DNA of 34,521 nt from positions 195,350 to 229,870 of the forward strand of contig NZ_FMVS01000005.1 of assembly GCF_900102515.1 (NCBI RefSeq), written 5' to 3'. Position 1 is the first letter of the stretch; each line of letters opens with the position of its first letter. The translations under genes and the position numbers were made by a program. Shown here one piece after another: positions 1 to 7,730 of this stretch. Origin of the DNA: Butyrivibrio sp. INlla14 (GTDB taxonomy: Bacteria > Bacillota > Clostridia > Lachnospirales > Lachnospiraceae). Under the pieces are notes generated by a model. It was not told the DNA's origin. It saw nothing but the letters and a program-made list of their open reading frames with translations, and searched no databases.

Positions 1-196
1 TTGCATGACTTTCTTAATCCACTGTCATGCAAGCTTTCTTACTTTGCTATTTTTGCATCATTCTCCCGAGGTTCAGTGATGCATATCTGGCACTTTTCCT
101 TTTCTTGCATGACTTTCTTGATTCACTGTCATGCAAGCTTTCTTATTTTGCTATTTTTTCATCATTCTACTGAGATTTAGTTATGCATGTATAGCC
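1..196. repeat. 104-nt imperfect tandem repeat carrying stem-loops (two copies)
   Basis: A unit starting at position 1 recurs at position 105 with only a few differences across about 90 bases. Each copy opens with a 9-bp inverted repeat, TTGCATGAC paired with GTCATGCAA (1-9 with 24-32, and 105-113 with 128-136), around a 14-nt loop. A T-rich stretch and a 'catcattct' block follow. The repeat may continue left of the window. No coding frame fits. It could be an intergenic dispersed element or part of a structured transcript; nothing here decides. Confidence 0.8.
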
Positions 197-210
197 TTGT
201 AGTAATGGCG

Positions 211-268
211 ATCGAGTAGGCAGGCTCGATTTCGCACACGAACATTCCGCACTTAGTGCTCCATGTTC
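211..268. other. Two adjacent inverted repeats in the gene-free left end
   Basis: The first pairs ATCGAG (211-216) with CTCGAT (225-230). The second is a nested, exactly symmetric structure: outer arms GAACAT (240-245) and ATGTTC (263-268), inner arms GCAC (249-252) and GTGC (256-259), with a TCC spacer on each side. Symmetry at this level suggests a folded RNA or a protein-binding palindrome. No known RNA family is recognised. Confidence 0.55.
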
Positions 269-272
269 TTAC

Positions 273-318
273 GACCGGCAAATGAATTTGTATGCAAGCA
301 TCCATTCGCTTGCCGGTC
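273..318. other. Long imperfect hairpin (GACCGGCAA/TTGCCGGTC)
   Basis: A perfect 9-bp stem, GACCGGCAA at 273-281 with TTGCCGGTC at 310-318, continues inward through one mismatch and a G-T pair for about 15 pairs in total. The loop contains ATGC/GCAT. Neither strand has a T-run directly after it, so it does not look like a simple terminator. It lies between the tandem repeat and the terminator of the gene ending at 395. Confidence 0.6.
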
Positions 319-327
319 TTGTGCTAC

Positions 328-367
328 AAAAAATACACGCAGATTTTTTTGTATTAAATCTACGTGT
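328..367 (-). terminator. Intrinsic terminator of the secreted acidic protein gene
   Basis: Read on the minus strand, ACACGTAGATTT (367-356) pairs with AAATCTGCGTGT (346-335) with one mismatch and is followed within two bases by a run of six Ts (333-328). It sits 28 bases past the stop codon at 395. Confidence 0.75.
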
Positions 368-394
368 TAGATAAAAGAATTTCCTCTCATTTAT

Positions 395-2176
395 TTAGAA
401 TATTATGATTTCGTCCCTATCCTGCTCTTGTTCCTGAGGCTGGCTCTGATTAGCTGAACTATCATCTGATGCTGTACCACTTTCATCTGATGCATCAGAA
501 GTTCCTCCAGTGGTTTCGTCAGCTTCATCACTGGAATCTTTATTCTCTGAATCCTCAATATTCTCATTGATGATCACATCTTTATTATCTTCGCCTTCTG
601 CATTTGAATTTTCTTCAGCGTCTAAAGCCTTATCATCTACTGCCGTTTCATCAATTTCTTCTTTTGTTTCTGTTTCTATCTGGTCTTCTACACTTATAAG
701 CTCAGCAGCAGACTCATCTTCATTCTCGTTAGTCTTCTTCTCTTCAATGATACGAGCAATCTCTTTTTCCTTAAGTTCTTCAAAGAGATCTTGAGCCATC
801 TTATCAACTTCAGTTTCTATAAGTTTATCCAGCTCTTCCTGGTAGATGCGCTCATATTCTGCTGTTACAAGCTTAATAAGCTCCTTGTTGATCAAGTTAT
901 TGATCTTAGCATTTCTGATTTCTTCCTGATCAATGTCTACCTGGATTGTTTCCCTGTAGATATTATCTAAATTATCAACAGCTTCAACGGATGACTTATT
1001 TGTATCCTCAGTGATAGTAGCACCTTCTGCATTTTCTTCTGATGTCTCATCTTCTGCCTCATCATCCTTGTCCTGCTCATAGGAGTTAGTATCAGAAGAA
1101 ACCACATCTCTCTTTCCAAGATACTTACTAACAAGTTCTTCTATTTCACTTAAAATCTCCTGTTCTTCATCAGATATCTCTTCTGGCTCTGGAATTACTG
1201 GCTCAGTCATCCAGGATACAGAGATAACGGGATTGCCATATACACTTCCCCAGTCTCCATCCTTATTACAATCAGCAATTATATAAAAAGAGAAAGAATC
1301 AAAATCTGCTTCTTCATTAGCTACTTTATATTCGTACTTTTCAAGGTCCTCGTTCCACTTAAAATCATAGGTTCCATCAGGTGCTGCCTCTAAAACAACA
1401 TCTATAGTGGCTTCACCATACTCGGTAATAACAGATCTTATTCCATCCTTATCTGCAAGCGCCATGAACAAAGATGGTGTCTGTCCTGTAAGCTCAGACC
1501 TGCTGCCAACAAACTCTGTGCCTCCCAGGTTTGAAACTTTCGCCCTGATAGAGAGCCTTACAGGTATATTACTGCGGTTAGTAATAACTAGTTCATCACT
1601 CTTACTAGAAAAAGCATAATCGCCCTGCGTATTCTTAAAAAGAATATTCGCGCCCTCTTCAACTTTCCCGCCGCCATATCTTGCAGCATCAGTCAGATAT
1701 ATCAGATTCTGAGGATCGATCAAAAAATCAAAGGGACTTTCATTTCCTATTATAGGAAGCTGAACATTGATAACATCAGCAGGATGCACGTCATTATCAA
1801 CCTCAATGGCTATTCTTTCTTCATCAACCTGGCTTCTAATGGCATTTATATCGATGCTATCAAGGATTGCCTCTTTATCTATGAGCTTTCCTAGTTCTTC
1901 TGCATCCACGAAAGACCTCAGCTCATCTCTATCAATCTGAGCCCAGATCTCATCTTCATCAATCTGTATTTCGCTTATAATCTCGCCAATTCCGGTATTT
2001 CCTTCAAGCGCATCGCCGATCAAATTTTCATCAGCATCATCAGGCACACTATAACCAGAGCCGAAAATTGTTATTTCTTCAGCTCCTGTAGCACTCGTCA
2101 ACACTGGATCAAAAACCAGGCTCATGACAACTGCTGCCGCGCAAATACCCATCCATTGGCCTTTTCGGATAAACAT
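395..2176 (-). CDS. Secreted acidic protein with a nine-residue repeat; function unknown
   Basis: A 593-residue protein with a clear export signal: a short basic start, a hydrophobic stretch at about residues 10-28, and an Ala-rich likely cleavage site near 29-32. Residues 72-127 carry six-plus copies of a nine-residue repeat, [I/V]-D-x-x-x-[I/L]-x-x-x, in exact register (I/V-D at 72, 81, 90, 99, 108, 117, 126). A globular, probably beta-rich region follows (about 135-330), resembling domains common in secreted Lachnospiraceae proteins. The last 260 residues are highly charged: a likely coiled coil (about 415-490), then a Glu/Asp/Ser-rich disordered tail. No LPXTG motif or other cell-wall anchor was seen. 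An AGGAGG site lies 8 bases before the ATG. It has its own terminator and is probably monocistronic. It is not recognised as a named family. Confidence 0.85.
   Translation of the reverse strand: MFIRKGQWMGICAAAVVMSLVFDPVLTSATGAEEITIFGSGYSVPDDADENLIGDALEGNTGIGEIISEIQIDEDEIWAQIDRDELRSFVDAEELGKLIDKEAILDSIDINAIRSQVDEERIAIEVDNDVHPADVINVQLPIIGNESPFDFLIDPQNLIYLTDAARYGGGKVEEGANILFKNTQGDYAFSSKSDELVITNRSNIPVRLSIRAKVSNLGGTEFVGSRSELTGQTPSLFMALADKDGIRSVITEYGEATIDVVLEAAPDGTYDFKWNEDLEKYEYKVANEEADFDSFSFYIIADCNKDGDWGSVYGNPVISVSWMTEPVIPEPEEISDEEQEILSEIEELVSKYLGKRDVVSSDTNSYEQDKDDEAEDETSEENAEGATITEDTNKSSVEAVDNLDNIYRETIQVDIDQEEIRNAKINNLINKELIKLVTAEYERIYQEELDKLIETEVDKMAQDLFEELKEKEIARIIEEKKTNENEDESAAELISVEDQIETETKEEIDETAVDDKALDAEENSNAEGEDNKDVIINENIEDSENKDSSDEADETTGGTSDASDESGTASDDSSANQSQPQEQEQDRDEIIIF
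1793..1963 (-). repeat. Coding region of the period-9 peptide repeat
   Basis: This segment encodes residues 72-128 of the secreted acidic protein, where an Ile/Val-Asp pair recurs exactly every 27 bases seven times, with Ile, Leu or Val usually at the sixth position of each unit. The units differ in sequence (for example IDEDEIWAQ, IDRDELRSF, VDAEELGKL), so the repeat is old and held at the protein level. Confidence 0.8.
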
Positions 2177-2230
2177 CCTTGTTTCCTCCTAATATAAAAA
2201 AACCTACTACTGGTGCATATATTATATCGG
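2177..2230 (-). promoter_or_regulatory. Probable promoter and RBS of the secreted acidic protein gene
   Basis: On the minus strand a consensus TATAAT (2226-2221) lies about 45 bases before the ATG at 2176. The -35 region is weak (a CAACTT-like hexamer at 17-base spacing). AGGAGG at 2190-2185 is a strong ribosome binding site. The divergent spacer 2177-2397 is otherwise AT-rich and holds no gene. Confidence 0.45.
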
Positions 2231-2374
2231 CATACAGATTAAAAAGTTGAGCTTTTACCGTTTTTTCATATAGATTTAAGATTTATTTTTCATTCTTGAA
2301 ATAAAATCACATCCAATAATACCAATAATCTCCTACTCTAACTAAGAATAACTAAAAAACTTTAAATGTCGTTC

Positions 2375-2453
2375 TTGTCACTCAAATAGTTCTATGGTAT
2401 ATTATATGTAGTAATCAAAACTACGTGTGGCGAATATCATAACCACCAGGAGG
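2375..2453 (+). promoter_or_regulatory. Promoter and RBS of the small plus-strand gene
   Basis: TTGTCA (2375-2380), a 17-base spacer, and TATATT (2398-2403) form a good sigma-A type promoter. AGGAGG at 2448-2453 lies 9 bases before the ATG at 2463. This spacing selects that ATG over an in-frame GTG at 2427 whose codons would run through the ribosome binding site. Confidence 0.7.
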
Positions 2454-2462
2454 TATTTGGGT

Positions 2463-2720
2463 ATGACATCAAAAGAACTTCAGAAATATTTCAAAGAACA
2501 CCTTGTTCCAGCCAAGCTTTACAAGATTGGCGGACATCACAAGAATAGAATTTGTTTAGATAAAACTGAGAACGGCTGGTCTGTATTCTTCCAGGACAAG
2601 AAGGATCGCATTGGCGTTACAAGCTTCGTAGATGAAGCTTCTGCCTGCAACTTCATGAAGAATGAGCTTAGAAAGCTCATGGAACAGCTCTACGGAATCA
2701 CTTGGGTTCCCGCAAGATAA
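2463..2720 (+). CDS. Small conserved-looking protein, function unknown
   Basis: An 85-residue soluble protein without a signal peptide or membrane segment. It starts with a Lys-rich helix (MTSKELQKYF), then has a strand-rich middle (ICLDKTENGW...VFFQDK) and a C-terminal amphipathic helix ending in GITWVPAR. The fold looks like a compact alpha/beta domain. It has its own promoter, an ideal RBS and a strong terminator, so it is a real single-gene unit and the only plus-strand gene here. It is flanked by the secreted protein (divergent) and the end of the polysaccharide operon (convergent); neither suggests a role. I do not recognise the family. Confidence 0.8.
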   Translation: MTSKELQKYFKEHLVPAKLYKIGGHHKNRICLDKTENGWSVFFQDKKDRIGVTSFVDEASACNFMKNELRKLMEQLYGITWVPAR

Positions 2721-2760
2721 CCAAAATATTTTCAACATATATCTCTTCACTATTAAGCGA

Positions 2761-2794
2761 AAAGGGCGTCTACCGCAAGGTAGGCGTCCTTTTT
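2761..2794 (+). terminator. Strong intrinsic terminator of the small gene
   Basis: A 14-bp stem (2761-2774 with 2779-2792, two G-T pairs) around a GCAA tetraloop runs into five Ts. It lies 40 bases after the stop codon at 2720. Confidence 0.9.
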
Positions 2795-2861
2795 CAACAC
2801 TAATCTTTAATTCTCCAGCTAGTTAATGTTCGGAGATCATATTTTATGTTTATAAACAAAG

Positions 2862-2917
2862 AAAGCAGCAAATGACGATTTCTCTGAGCAAGGTCGAAAT
2901 GAGGCATTTGCTGCTTT
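2862..2917 (-). terminator. Large hairpin, likely terminator of the polysaccharide operon
   Basis: A perfect 13-bp stem, AAAGCAGCAAATG at 2862-2874 with CATTTGCTGCTTT at 2905-2917, encloses a second short stem (ATTTC/GAAAT). Read on the minus strand it lies 72 bases after the stop codon of the flippase gene (2990) and is followed by a T-rich stretch, fitting an operon terminator. The reverse strand is less T-rich. The gap 2721-2989 holds only this hairpin and the preceding terminator. Confidence 0.65.
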
Positions 2918-2989
2918 ATAAGTTTTAGAAAATCACACCGCAGACGAAAACAAGCATTTCCAAACAGGCACCTTCTGCATGATAATCAA

Positions 2990-4510
2990 TTATCTTCTGA
3001 CCGCAGTCTTAACTTTTTCAAATAAATACTTAAACTCTTCGGTTCTGCAATACAATAGCAGATAAGCCGCATTGAAGATCACTGAAACTATGATGATCAT
3101 CAGGGCAAAGGTAAAGATATTAAGATCTGCCATGACTATGCTTCCAATGTAGTTACACAGTGCCAATACAGCAACAAGGCTCACCAGATACTTGGCGGAA
3201 TCAAGGAAGAACTCAACAGCATTTCTGTCAAAGCACACCCTGTAAATAATTACTGGCTTAACAAGGTTTGCTATAAGGCCTGAAATTATCGTTCCAATGT
3301 AAATACCTGTAATTCCAAGTGGTGTCTGCACAAGAGCAATTGACAGAATTAGGTTTACTATTCCTTGAATAAAAGGAATGTACTTATCCTGTTCAAAGAC
3401 GCCGGCTGCGGTCTTGAAGTTACTGAGTATAATTCTCTCTCCCTTAAAATAATAATCAAAGAGGATCAGATATACAGCTGCTGCAGGCATTACCCAGTCA
3501 TCTCCAAACCATATTCTGATAAGAGGAGATAATAAAACCATGAAACCTACGGAGGTAAAGCCATAAACCCAGGCTTCTACAAATTTATAAACCTTAAACA
3601 TGCCATACTGTTTATCCTTGGACTCAGTTGCTATGAGATTTCCAAAGCTTGATATGACTGAGTTAAAAAGGATATTGGCAAAGCTGGCCACAGAATTTAT
3701 GACCAGGTTGTAGTTATTAACAATACCCGCATAACCTACTTCTATAAAAGAAGAAATGATTATTGAGTCAGTCTGGAGTCTGGCCACATCGCCAACCTTA
3801 AGAAATATAAGGGCCTTTGTCTTGGTCCAGACAGTATCATGCTCTTCTTTAGATAGTTTTTGAACATTCTTTTCCCTAAGATAGGGGTACATCTTATCAA
3901 GATATCTGGCTGCAAAGATCTTCTGAATGAGCTGAACCACAGTATCTGTCAAAAGGAACAGAAGGAAGTTCTTAAAGACAGCAACAACTATGATCTGCAG
4001 AAATGTAACAATTATCTTGGTTATGGTAAAGATATTGGTCTGTATATAGTTCTTTTGCTCAGCGTTGGCAAGGCTGTACTTGTAGGTTACAAAGTAACTG
4101 GTAACTGTGTTGAAGAGGAAAATAAAGTAGTAAATAGTAAGTTCCCTGATGGTGTAGCCAGGGTTCTTTAAGATGTACTTAAGGAATGGCGCAAGGCATA
4201 TTCCCATGGCAGCCACAACTGCAGCAATCACATGGTAAGCCTTTCTGTACATCTGCATATAGGACTTTATCTTTTCCCTGTCACCCTTAACCACAGGCTC
4301 ATAGAGGCTGAAATTAAGAGCAGTTCCTATTCCAAGTTCGGCCATGTTGAGGAAAGACAGAACATCACTATAGATACTGTTTACGCCCAAAAGTTCCTTA
4401 CTCAGATATCTGGTAAAGAGGGTTCTTAGTATGAATGTAAGCAGCACTGTAGACATCTGCCCTACAACGCCAAAGAAAATATTCTTTTTTGCCGACTGAA
4501 CTCTACCCAT
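2990..4510 (-). CDS. wzx: Wzx-type polysaccharide repeat-unit flippase
   Basis: A 506-residue integral membrane protein with about 12-14 hydrophobic segments over its whole length, a short basic N-terminus and basic loops, typical of the polysaccharide transport (PST/MATE-like) superfamily. The family moves undecaprenyl-diphosphate-linked repeat units across the cytoplasmic membrane for Wzy polymerisation. Its start follows directly after the stop of the GT11 gene (TAA then ATG, no gap), so it is translated from the same mRNA, and it is the last gene before the operon terminator. The window also has a PglK-like ABC exporter, so which protein flips which glycan is open. The family assignment is firm; the substrate is unknown. 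Confidence 0.88.
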   Translation of the reverse strand: MGRVQSAKKNIFFGVVGQMSTVLLTFILRTLFTRYLSKELLGVNSIYSDVLSFLNMAELGIGTALNFSLYEPVVKGDREKIKSYMQMYRKAYHVIAAVVAAMGICLAPFLKYILKNPGYTIRELTIYYFIFLFNTVTSYFVTYKYSLANAEQKNYIQTNIFTITKIIVTFLQIIVVAVFKNFLLFLLTDTVVQLIQKIFAARYLDKMYPYLREKNVQKLSKEEHDTVWTKTKALIFLKVGDVARLQTDSIIISSFIEVGYAGIVNNYNLVINSVASFANILFNSVISSFGNLIATESKDKQYGMFKVYKFVEAWVYGFTSVGFMVLLSPLIRIWFGDDWVMPAAAVYLILFDYYFKGERIILSNFKTAAGVFEQDKYIPFIQGIVNLILSIALVQTPLGITGIYIGTIISGLIANLVKPVIIYRVCFDRNAVEFFLDSAKYLVSLVAVLALCNYIGSIVMADLNIFTFALMIIIVSVIFNAAYLLLYCRTEEFKYLFEKVKTAVRR

Positions 4511-5440
4511 TTAAACGATTTGTCCGTCCTTGTCCATAAGTATCCAGCCTTTCCAGTAATCATGCATTTTGTCAGGATCACATTGCTGGTTATTACGCAT
4601 AGTGAAGGTTCTTATCACCTCTTTATCCGGGCGCTTATTGAGCCTTGCCCCCCAGAAACTAAAGGTTGAATTGGCACATATATTGCCCTTGCAGTGACTC
4701 ATCAGCATAAGATCCTGCACGCTGTCCTTACCTGTATTCCAGTCAATGATAGTATACAGAGATTCGTCACTATAGTGCTCTCTTGCGTATTCGTGGTCAC
4801 TAGTAAAAATATAGAAGTGGACATTCTCATATTTGTCCTTAAAATACTTCATGGCGCTGTCATAGTACTTCTCTGTGGCAATGTTGCCTAGCACCTTAAA
4901 GTTCTCAGGGTCAAGGTAATCCCCTCTCCTGATGTGGACACTAACTGAATTCTCTTTGTCCATCCTTGCTGCCATTATCATATTTCTCTGATGAAGATCA
5001 GCAATCGAGTGCTCAGGAAAAACAAATGCTTCCTGAAGCTTATCCATAATATCTCCATAGTATTTCTGGCATGCAAAATAGCCCTCGATGTACTTGTTAT
5101 CAAGGTCAAATATCTCAGGATGATACATCTGTGTTTCCAAAAAAACGTTCTTGTTATCAGAAGCCTGTCTGCCAAGCTTTCTCATTACTTTTCCTATAAG
5201 CTTTGAAACAAGGCTCTGCTTAAGAAAAGCATCAACCTCAGCTTTATCCGCAACTTCATAAGGAATATCCACAAAAAGAGGTAACTCAAAATCTCTTTTT
5301 GCAAGCATCTTCTCCTGTATCTTAGGATCAAACCAGGAAAGATCAAGTTTAACTTCCTTGCCAAGGCTAAGAAGCTTCCTGTACAAGGAATATTGCTGCA
5401 TTTGGTTCCCCAGCCCACCAGCAATCTTAATAATTATCAT
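4511..5440 (-). CDS. GT11 family alpha-1,2-fucosyltransferase-like protein (first copy)
   Basis: A 309-residue cytoplasmic enzyme of glycosyltransferase family 11, which transfers fucose from GDP-fucose to the 2-OH of a sugar. Visible motifs are the N-terminal GGLGNQM (8-14), the donor-binding HIRRGDY (169-175), GYFACQKYY (120-128) and the C-terminal NSTFSFWGARL (257-267), close to the usual SNSxFSWWGAWL. Length is normal. The ATG at 5440 is preceded by a G-rich RBS (AGGTCGGGGG) and, just upstream, by a stable hairpin. No GDP-fucose genes lie in the window, so the donor must be made elsewhere. Another GDP-sugar is possible but less likely. Confidence 0.88.
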   Translation of the reverse strand: MIIIKIAGGLGNQMQQYSLYRKLLSLGKEVKLDLSWFDPKIQEKMLAKRDFELPLFVDIPYEVADKAEVDAFLKQSLVSKLIGKVMRKLGRQASDNKNVFLETQMYHPEIFDLDNKYIEGYFACQKYYGDIMDKLQEAFVFPEHSIADLHQRNMIMAARMDKENSVSVHIRRGDYLDPENFKVLGNIATEKYYDSAMKYFKDKYENVHFYIFTSDHEYAREHYSDESLYTIIDWNTGKDSVQDLMLMSHCKGNICANSTFSFWGARLNKRPDKEVIRTFTMRNNQQCDPDKMHDYWKGWILMDKDGQIV

Positions 5441-5454
5441 ATAACCCCCGACCT

Positions 5455-5482
5455 GATATCCCGAAGGATATCGATTTTTTTA
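5455..5482 (+). terminator. Perfect hairpin plus T-run facing against the operon
   Basis: GATATCC (5455-5461) and GGATATC (5466-5472) flank a CGAA loop and are followed on the plus strand by a run of seven Ts (5475-5481). This is a textbook intrinsic terminator, but only for plus-strand (antisense) transcription. On the operon mRNA the same hairpin has a very stable cUUCGg tetraloop, is followed by the RBS of the GT11 gene and has no U-run. It may stop antisense RNA or protect the downstream mRNA. Confidence 0.65.
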
Positions 5483-5510
5483 TTTTCTCCCCACACTCTT
5501 ACACACAAAC

Positions 5511-6692
5511 TCAATGCTCTAAAACCCATTTATAAGCCTTTATCATTTCATCAGGCTCTTTTAGATCCTGCACTGGAAGCACATAGTTATCATAGCTTCC
5601 AAAAAGATCTGTGGCAATTCCCCTGCTCTTTACTGAATAGCCTATAACAAGAGTGGGAACACCACTACTATATGCCGCTATAGTGGAATGTGTCCTTGCT
5701 CCTACAAAAAAGCTGCACTGGGAAATATAGCCCTTGAGCTCTGAAGCTGGTGCATCGCCAATCAGAACTACTCTCTTAGTGTCCTTAAATTCCAGATAAA
5801 GCTCTTCAAGCGGCCTTCTGTCGTCATTTCTCTCCCAGACAACATGGGGGATCAGAGCAATATTCTGGTCTGTTTCATCCAAAAGATATTTGATAAAGTT
5901 CCTATAGTTTTCTATGGTAATTCCTGGAACTGTCTCTTTTTCCTGAACCATTGGGCTTAAGTTTATTCCTACTGTCTTGCCCGGATGAAAATGTTTTGGA
6001 ATAGAGACCTTAGTAGTCTCAAGCTCAAAGGCAGGATCTTTTCTAAGCTCAAGCTGACACTTAGGTATTCCCGCATCTACAAGCGCATTATAAGTAATAG
6101 ACTCTCTTGCATAGATTTTGGAATAGGCAAAAAGGTCTTCCACAAGCTTTTTATCCTTGAGAGAATCAGGCTCAATTGAGCAGCCCCAGAGAACTGTCTC
6201 AAAGCCTTTCTTCCTAAAGACATTGTGAGCCAGGATAAGGTCTTCCACCATTTCAGGATAACAATAGTTATCTCCTCCAATGGATACTGCCAAAGGCTCT
6301 CCCTCAAAGGCTACACCTGGATTAGCCTTTTTGTAGTTTTCCACCAGTATTTTGTATTCTCTGAATGCATCCTTATATTTGTATCTCTGAAAAGACTCTC
6401 TGTCTCCACTTATCTTTCGATAGCCATAGTAGAAAACATGGGCCAGAAAATCCCTATCTATATGCCTGTCCTCCACAAGCTTGCAAAGTCCGTCTTTTTC
6501 CAGTCTTCCAAGGGAATACTGCTGATCCTCCTGAACGCTGTTTGAAACCACAAGAACAGGAAGCTTAGTATCAATCCCCTGTTCACTGCGCTTTGCAGCA
6601 ATCAACTTGACTGTACTATTTACAATCGCCTCACAGCCGTGGTTCTTACTGCCTGCATGCATATATAAAATTATTGGTCTGTTTAAATCCAT
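5511..6692 (-). CDS. Polysaccharide pyruvyltransferase family protein
   Basis: A 393-residue soluble protein of the CsaB/PssM-type family (PF04230), which transfers pyruvate from phosphoenolpyruvate to sugars as a ketal, giving the polymer negative charge. It opens with the nucleotide-sugar-type loop GSKNHGCEA (14-22), a variant of the usual GxxNxGDEA, and has a C-terminal GARTHSTIAAYSSG motif containing the conserved Arg and His. A GAGG ribosome binding site precedes the ATG at 6692. A 70-base gap with a hairpin separates it from the next gene. Some members of this family act in other glycan steps, so the exact acceptor and reaction are unproved. Confidence 0.82.
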   Translation of the reverse strand: MDLNRPIILYMHAGSKNHGCEAIVNSTVKLIAAKRSEQGIDTKLPVLVVSNSVQEDQQYSLGRLEKDGLCKLVEDRHIDRDFLAHVFYYGYRKISGDRESFQRYKYKDAFREYKILVENYKKANPGVAFEGEPLAVSIGGDNYCYPEMVEDLILAHNVFRKKGFETVLWGCSIEPDSLKDKKLVEDLFAYSKIYARESITYNALVDAGIPKCQLELRKDPAFELETTKVSIPKHFHPGKTVGINLSPMVQEKETVPGITIENYRNFIKYLLDETDQNIALIPHVVWERNDDRRPLEELYLEFKDTKRVVLIGDAPASELKGYISQCSFFVGARTHSTIAAYSSGVPTLVIGYSVKSRGIATDLFGSYDNYVLPVQDLKEPDEMIKAYKWVLEH

Positions 6693-6710
6693 AAAAAAAC
6701 CTCATATTTC

Positions 6711-6730
6711 TGATGCGCACCAGTGCATCA
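6711..6730 (-). other. Small hairpin upstream of the pyruvyltransferase RBS
   Basis: TGATGC (6711-6716) and GCATCA (6725-6730) form a perfect 6-bp stem with an 8-nt loop in the 47-base gap before the pyruvyltransferase gene. No T-run follows on the minus strand, so it is not a terminator. It is one of several gap hairpins in this operon. Confidence 0.4.
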
Positions 6731-6739
6731 ATGCATCAA

Positions 6740-7729
6740 TTACACTCCCTTGTGCCTTGCATAGAGCCTTAGATACAAGTCAGGATTTATCCTAAAGATC
6801 AAAACCTTTATCTTATATCCCAGGGACAGTCCTGCAAATGCGCCTCGTACCTTAAGTGCATGTTTTATCTGGTCCTTTACCATGGAAACTGCCTTTTTAT
6901 CAAGGTCACTATCTTTTTCTCCTGTCTGAGTTGCAACCTTGCCTGCTACCAAAAGAGCTGTCATTATCTGTGAAACTGCCACACTGACAAAGGCGTAGGC
7001 AGATACATACTCCCTTATTTCCAAGAGTTTATCCTCTGCCTGTCTCCAGCAGCTTATCTGATCAAGGTAGCTCTTTTTAAAAGAGCTGTTCATGGCGCTG
7101 TTCTCATTCTCAGTATAGACATAATCCTCTAAAGCTACACATCGTATGCTGCGCTTTTTACCGATAAAAGAAGCGTAATCCATAAGGAATAACAGGTCCT
7201 CGCCAATAGATAACCCCTCCTGAAATAAGACATTCCCCTCCAGAATAGCCTTCCTGTCATAAATCTTGCCCCACACGTGGGTATTTGAATTGAGCACACT
7301 GTTCTCTATATAGGAAAAGCCCGATATTTTCTGAGTTCCAAGATAGCTATCAGTTTCATCAACTAAAAGTGTATTCTCATCTGCATATTTGATCATGTTC
7401 CCAAGCATGCTACTTTGAACATAGTCATCAGAATCCACAAAAGCAATAAATCTACCTGTAGCTTGCATGATTCCGGTATTTCTGGCTCTGGACACTCCAC
7501 CATTTGGCGTATGTATCACCTTGATCCTGCCCCTCTCATCTGAATCTGCAAGCTCATCGCAAAGCGCTTCGCTCCCATCTGTAGAGCCATCATCCACCAG
7601 AATAACCTCTATTTCATCCAGATCTATATTTTCCTGAGATAAGCATGACAAGACACACTTTTTTAGTGTGTCCCTTGCCTGATAAACAGGAATGATTATG
7701 CTGATCACTTTTTCCAAACTATCTGACAT
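6740..7729 (-). CDS. GT2 family glycosyltransferase
   Basis: A 329-residue GT-A fold glycosyltransferase using a nucleotide sugar. Motifs are the N-terminal ISIIIPVYQ (9-17), the VDDGSTDGS loop (45-53) and the metal-binding DxD as VDSDD (98-102). The C-terminal half is helical and ends in basic residues, suggesting membrane association. I chose the ATG at 7729 (MSDSLEKV), one base after the stop of the upstream membrane protein gene. The frame stays open to 7843, but a start there would overlap the upstream gene by 113 bases and add a stretch not typical of the family. Donor and linkage cannot be read from sequence. Confidence 0.88.
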   Translation of the reverse strand: MSDSLEKVISIIIPVYQARDTLKKCVLSCLSQENIDLDEIEVILVDDGSTDGSEALCDELADSDERGRIKVIHTPNGGVSRARNTGIMQATGRFIAFVDSDDYVQSSMLGNMIKYADENTLLVDETDSYLGTQKISGFSYIENSVLNSNTHVWGKIYDRKAILEGNVLFQEGLSIGEDLLFLMDYASFIGKKRSIRCVALEDYVYTENENSAMNSSFKKSYLDQISCWRQAEDKLLEIREYVSAYAFVSVAVSQIMTALLVAGKVATQTGEKDSDLDKKAVSMVKDQIKHALKVRGAFAGLSLGYKIKVLIFRINPDLYLRLYARHKGV

Positions 7730-7730
7730 C

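Noticed and set aside
1..196. CRISPR array
   Set aside because: Only two imperfect copies at a 104-base period, with the repeat covering nearly the whole unit and no short repeat/spacer pattern.
510..794. Ser-rich plus-strand frame inside the secreted protein gene
   Set aside because: Serine runs arise from reading Glu/Asp codons of the acidic tail on the opposite strand.
5455..5482. Terminator ending the operon after the pyruvyltransferase
   Set aside because: The T-run is on the wrong side for minus-strand transcription, and the GT11 and Wzx genes continue downstream in the same direction.
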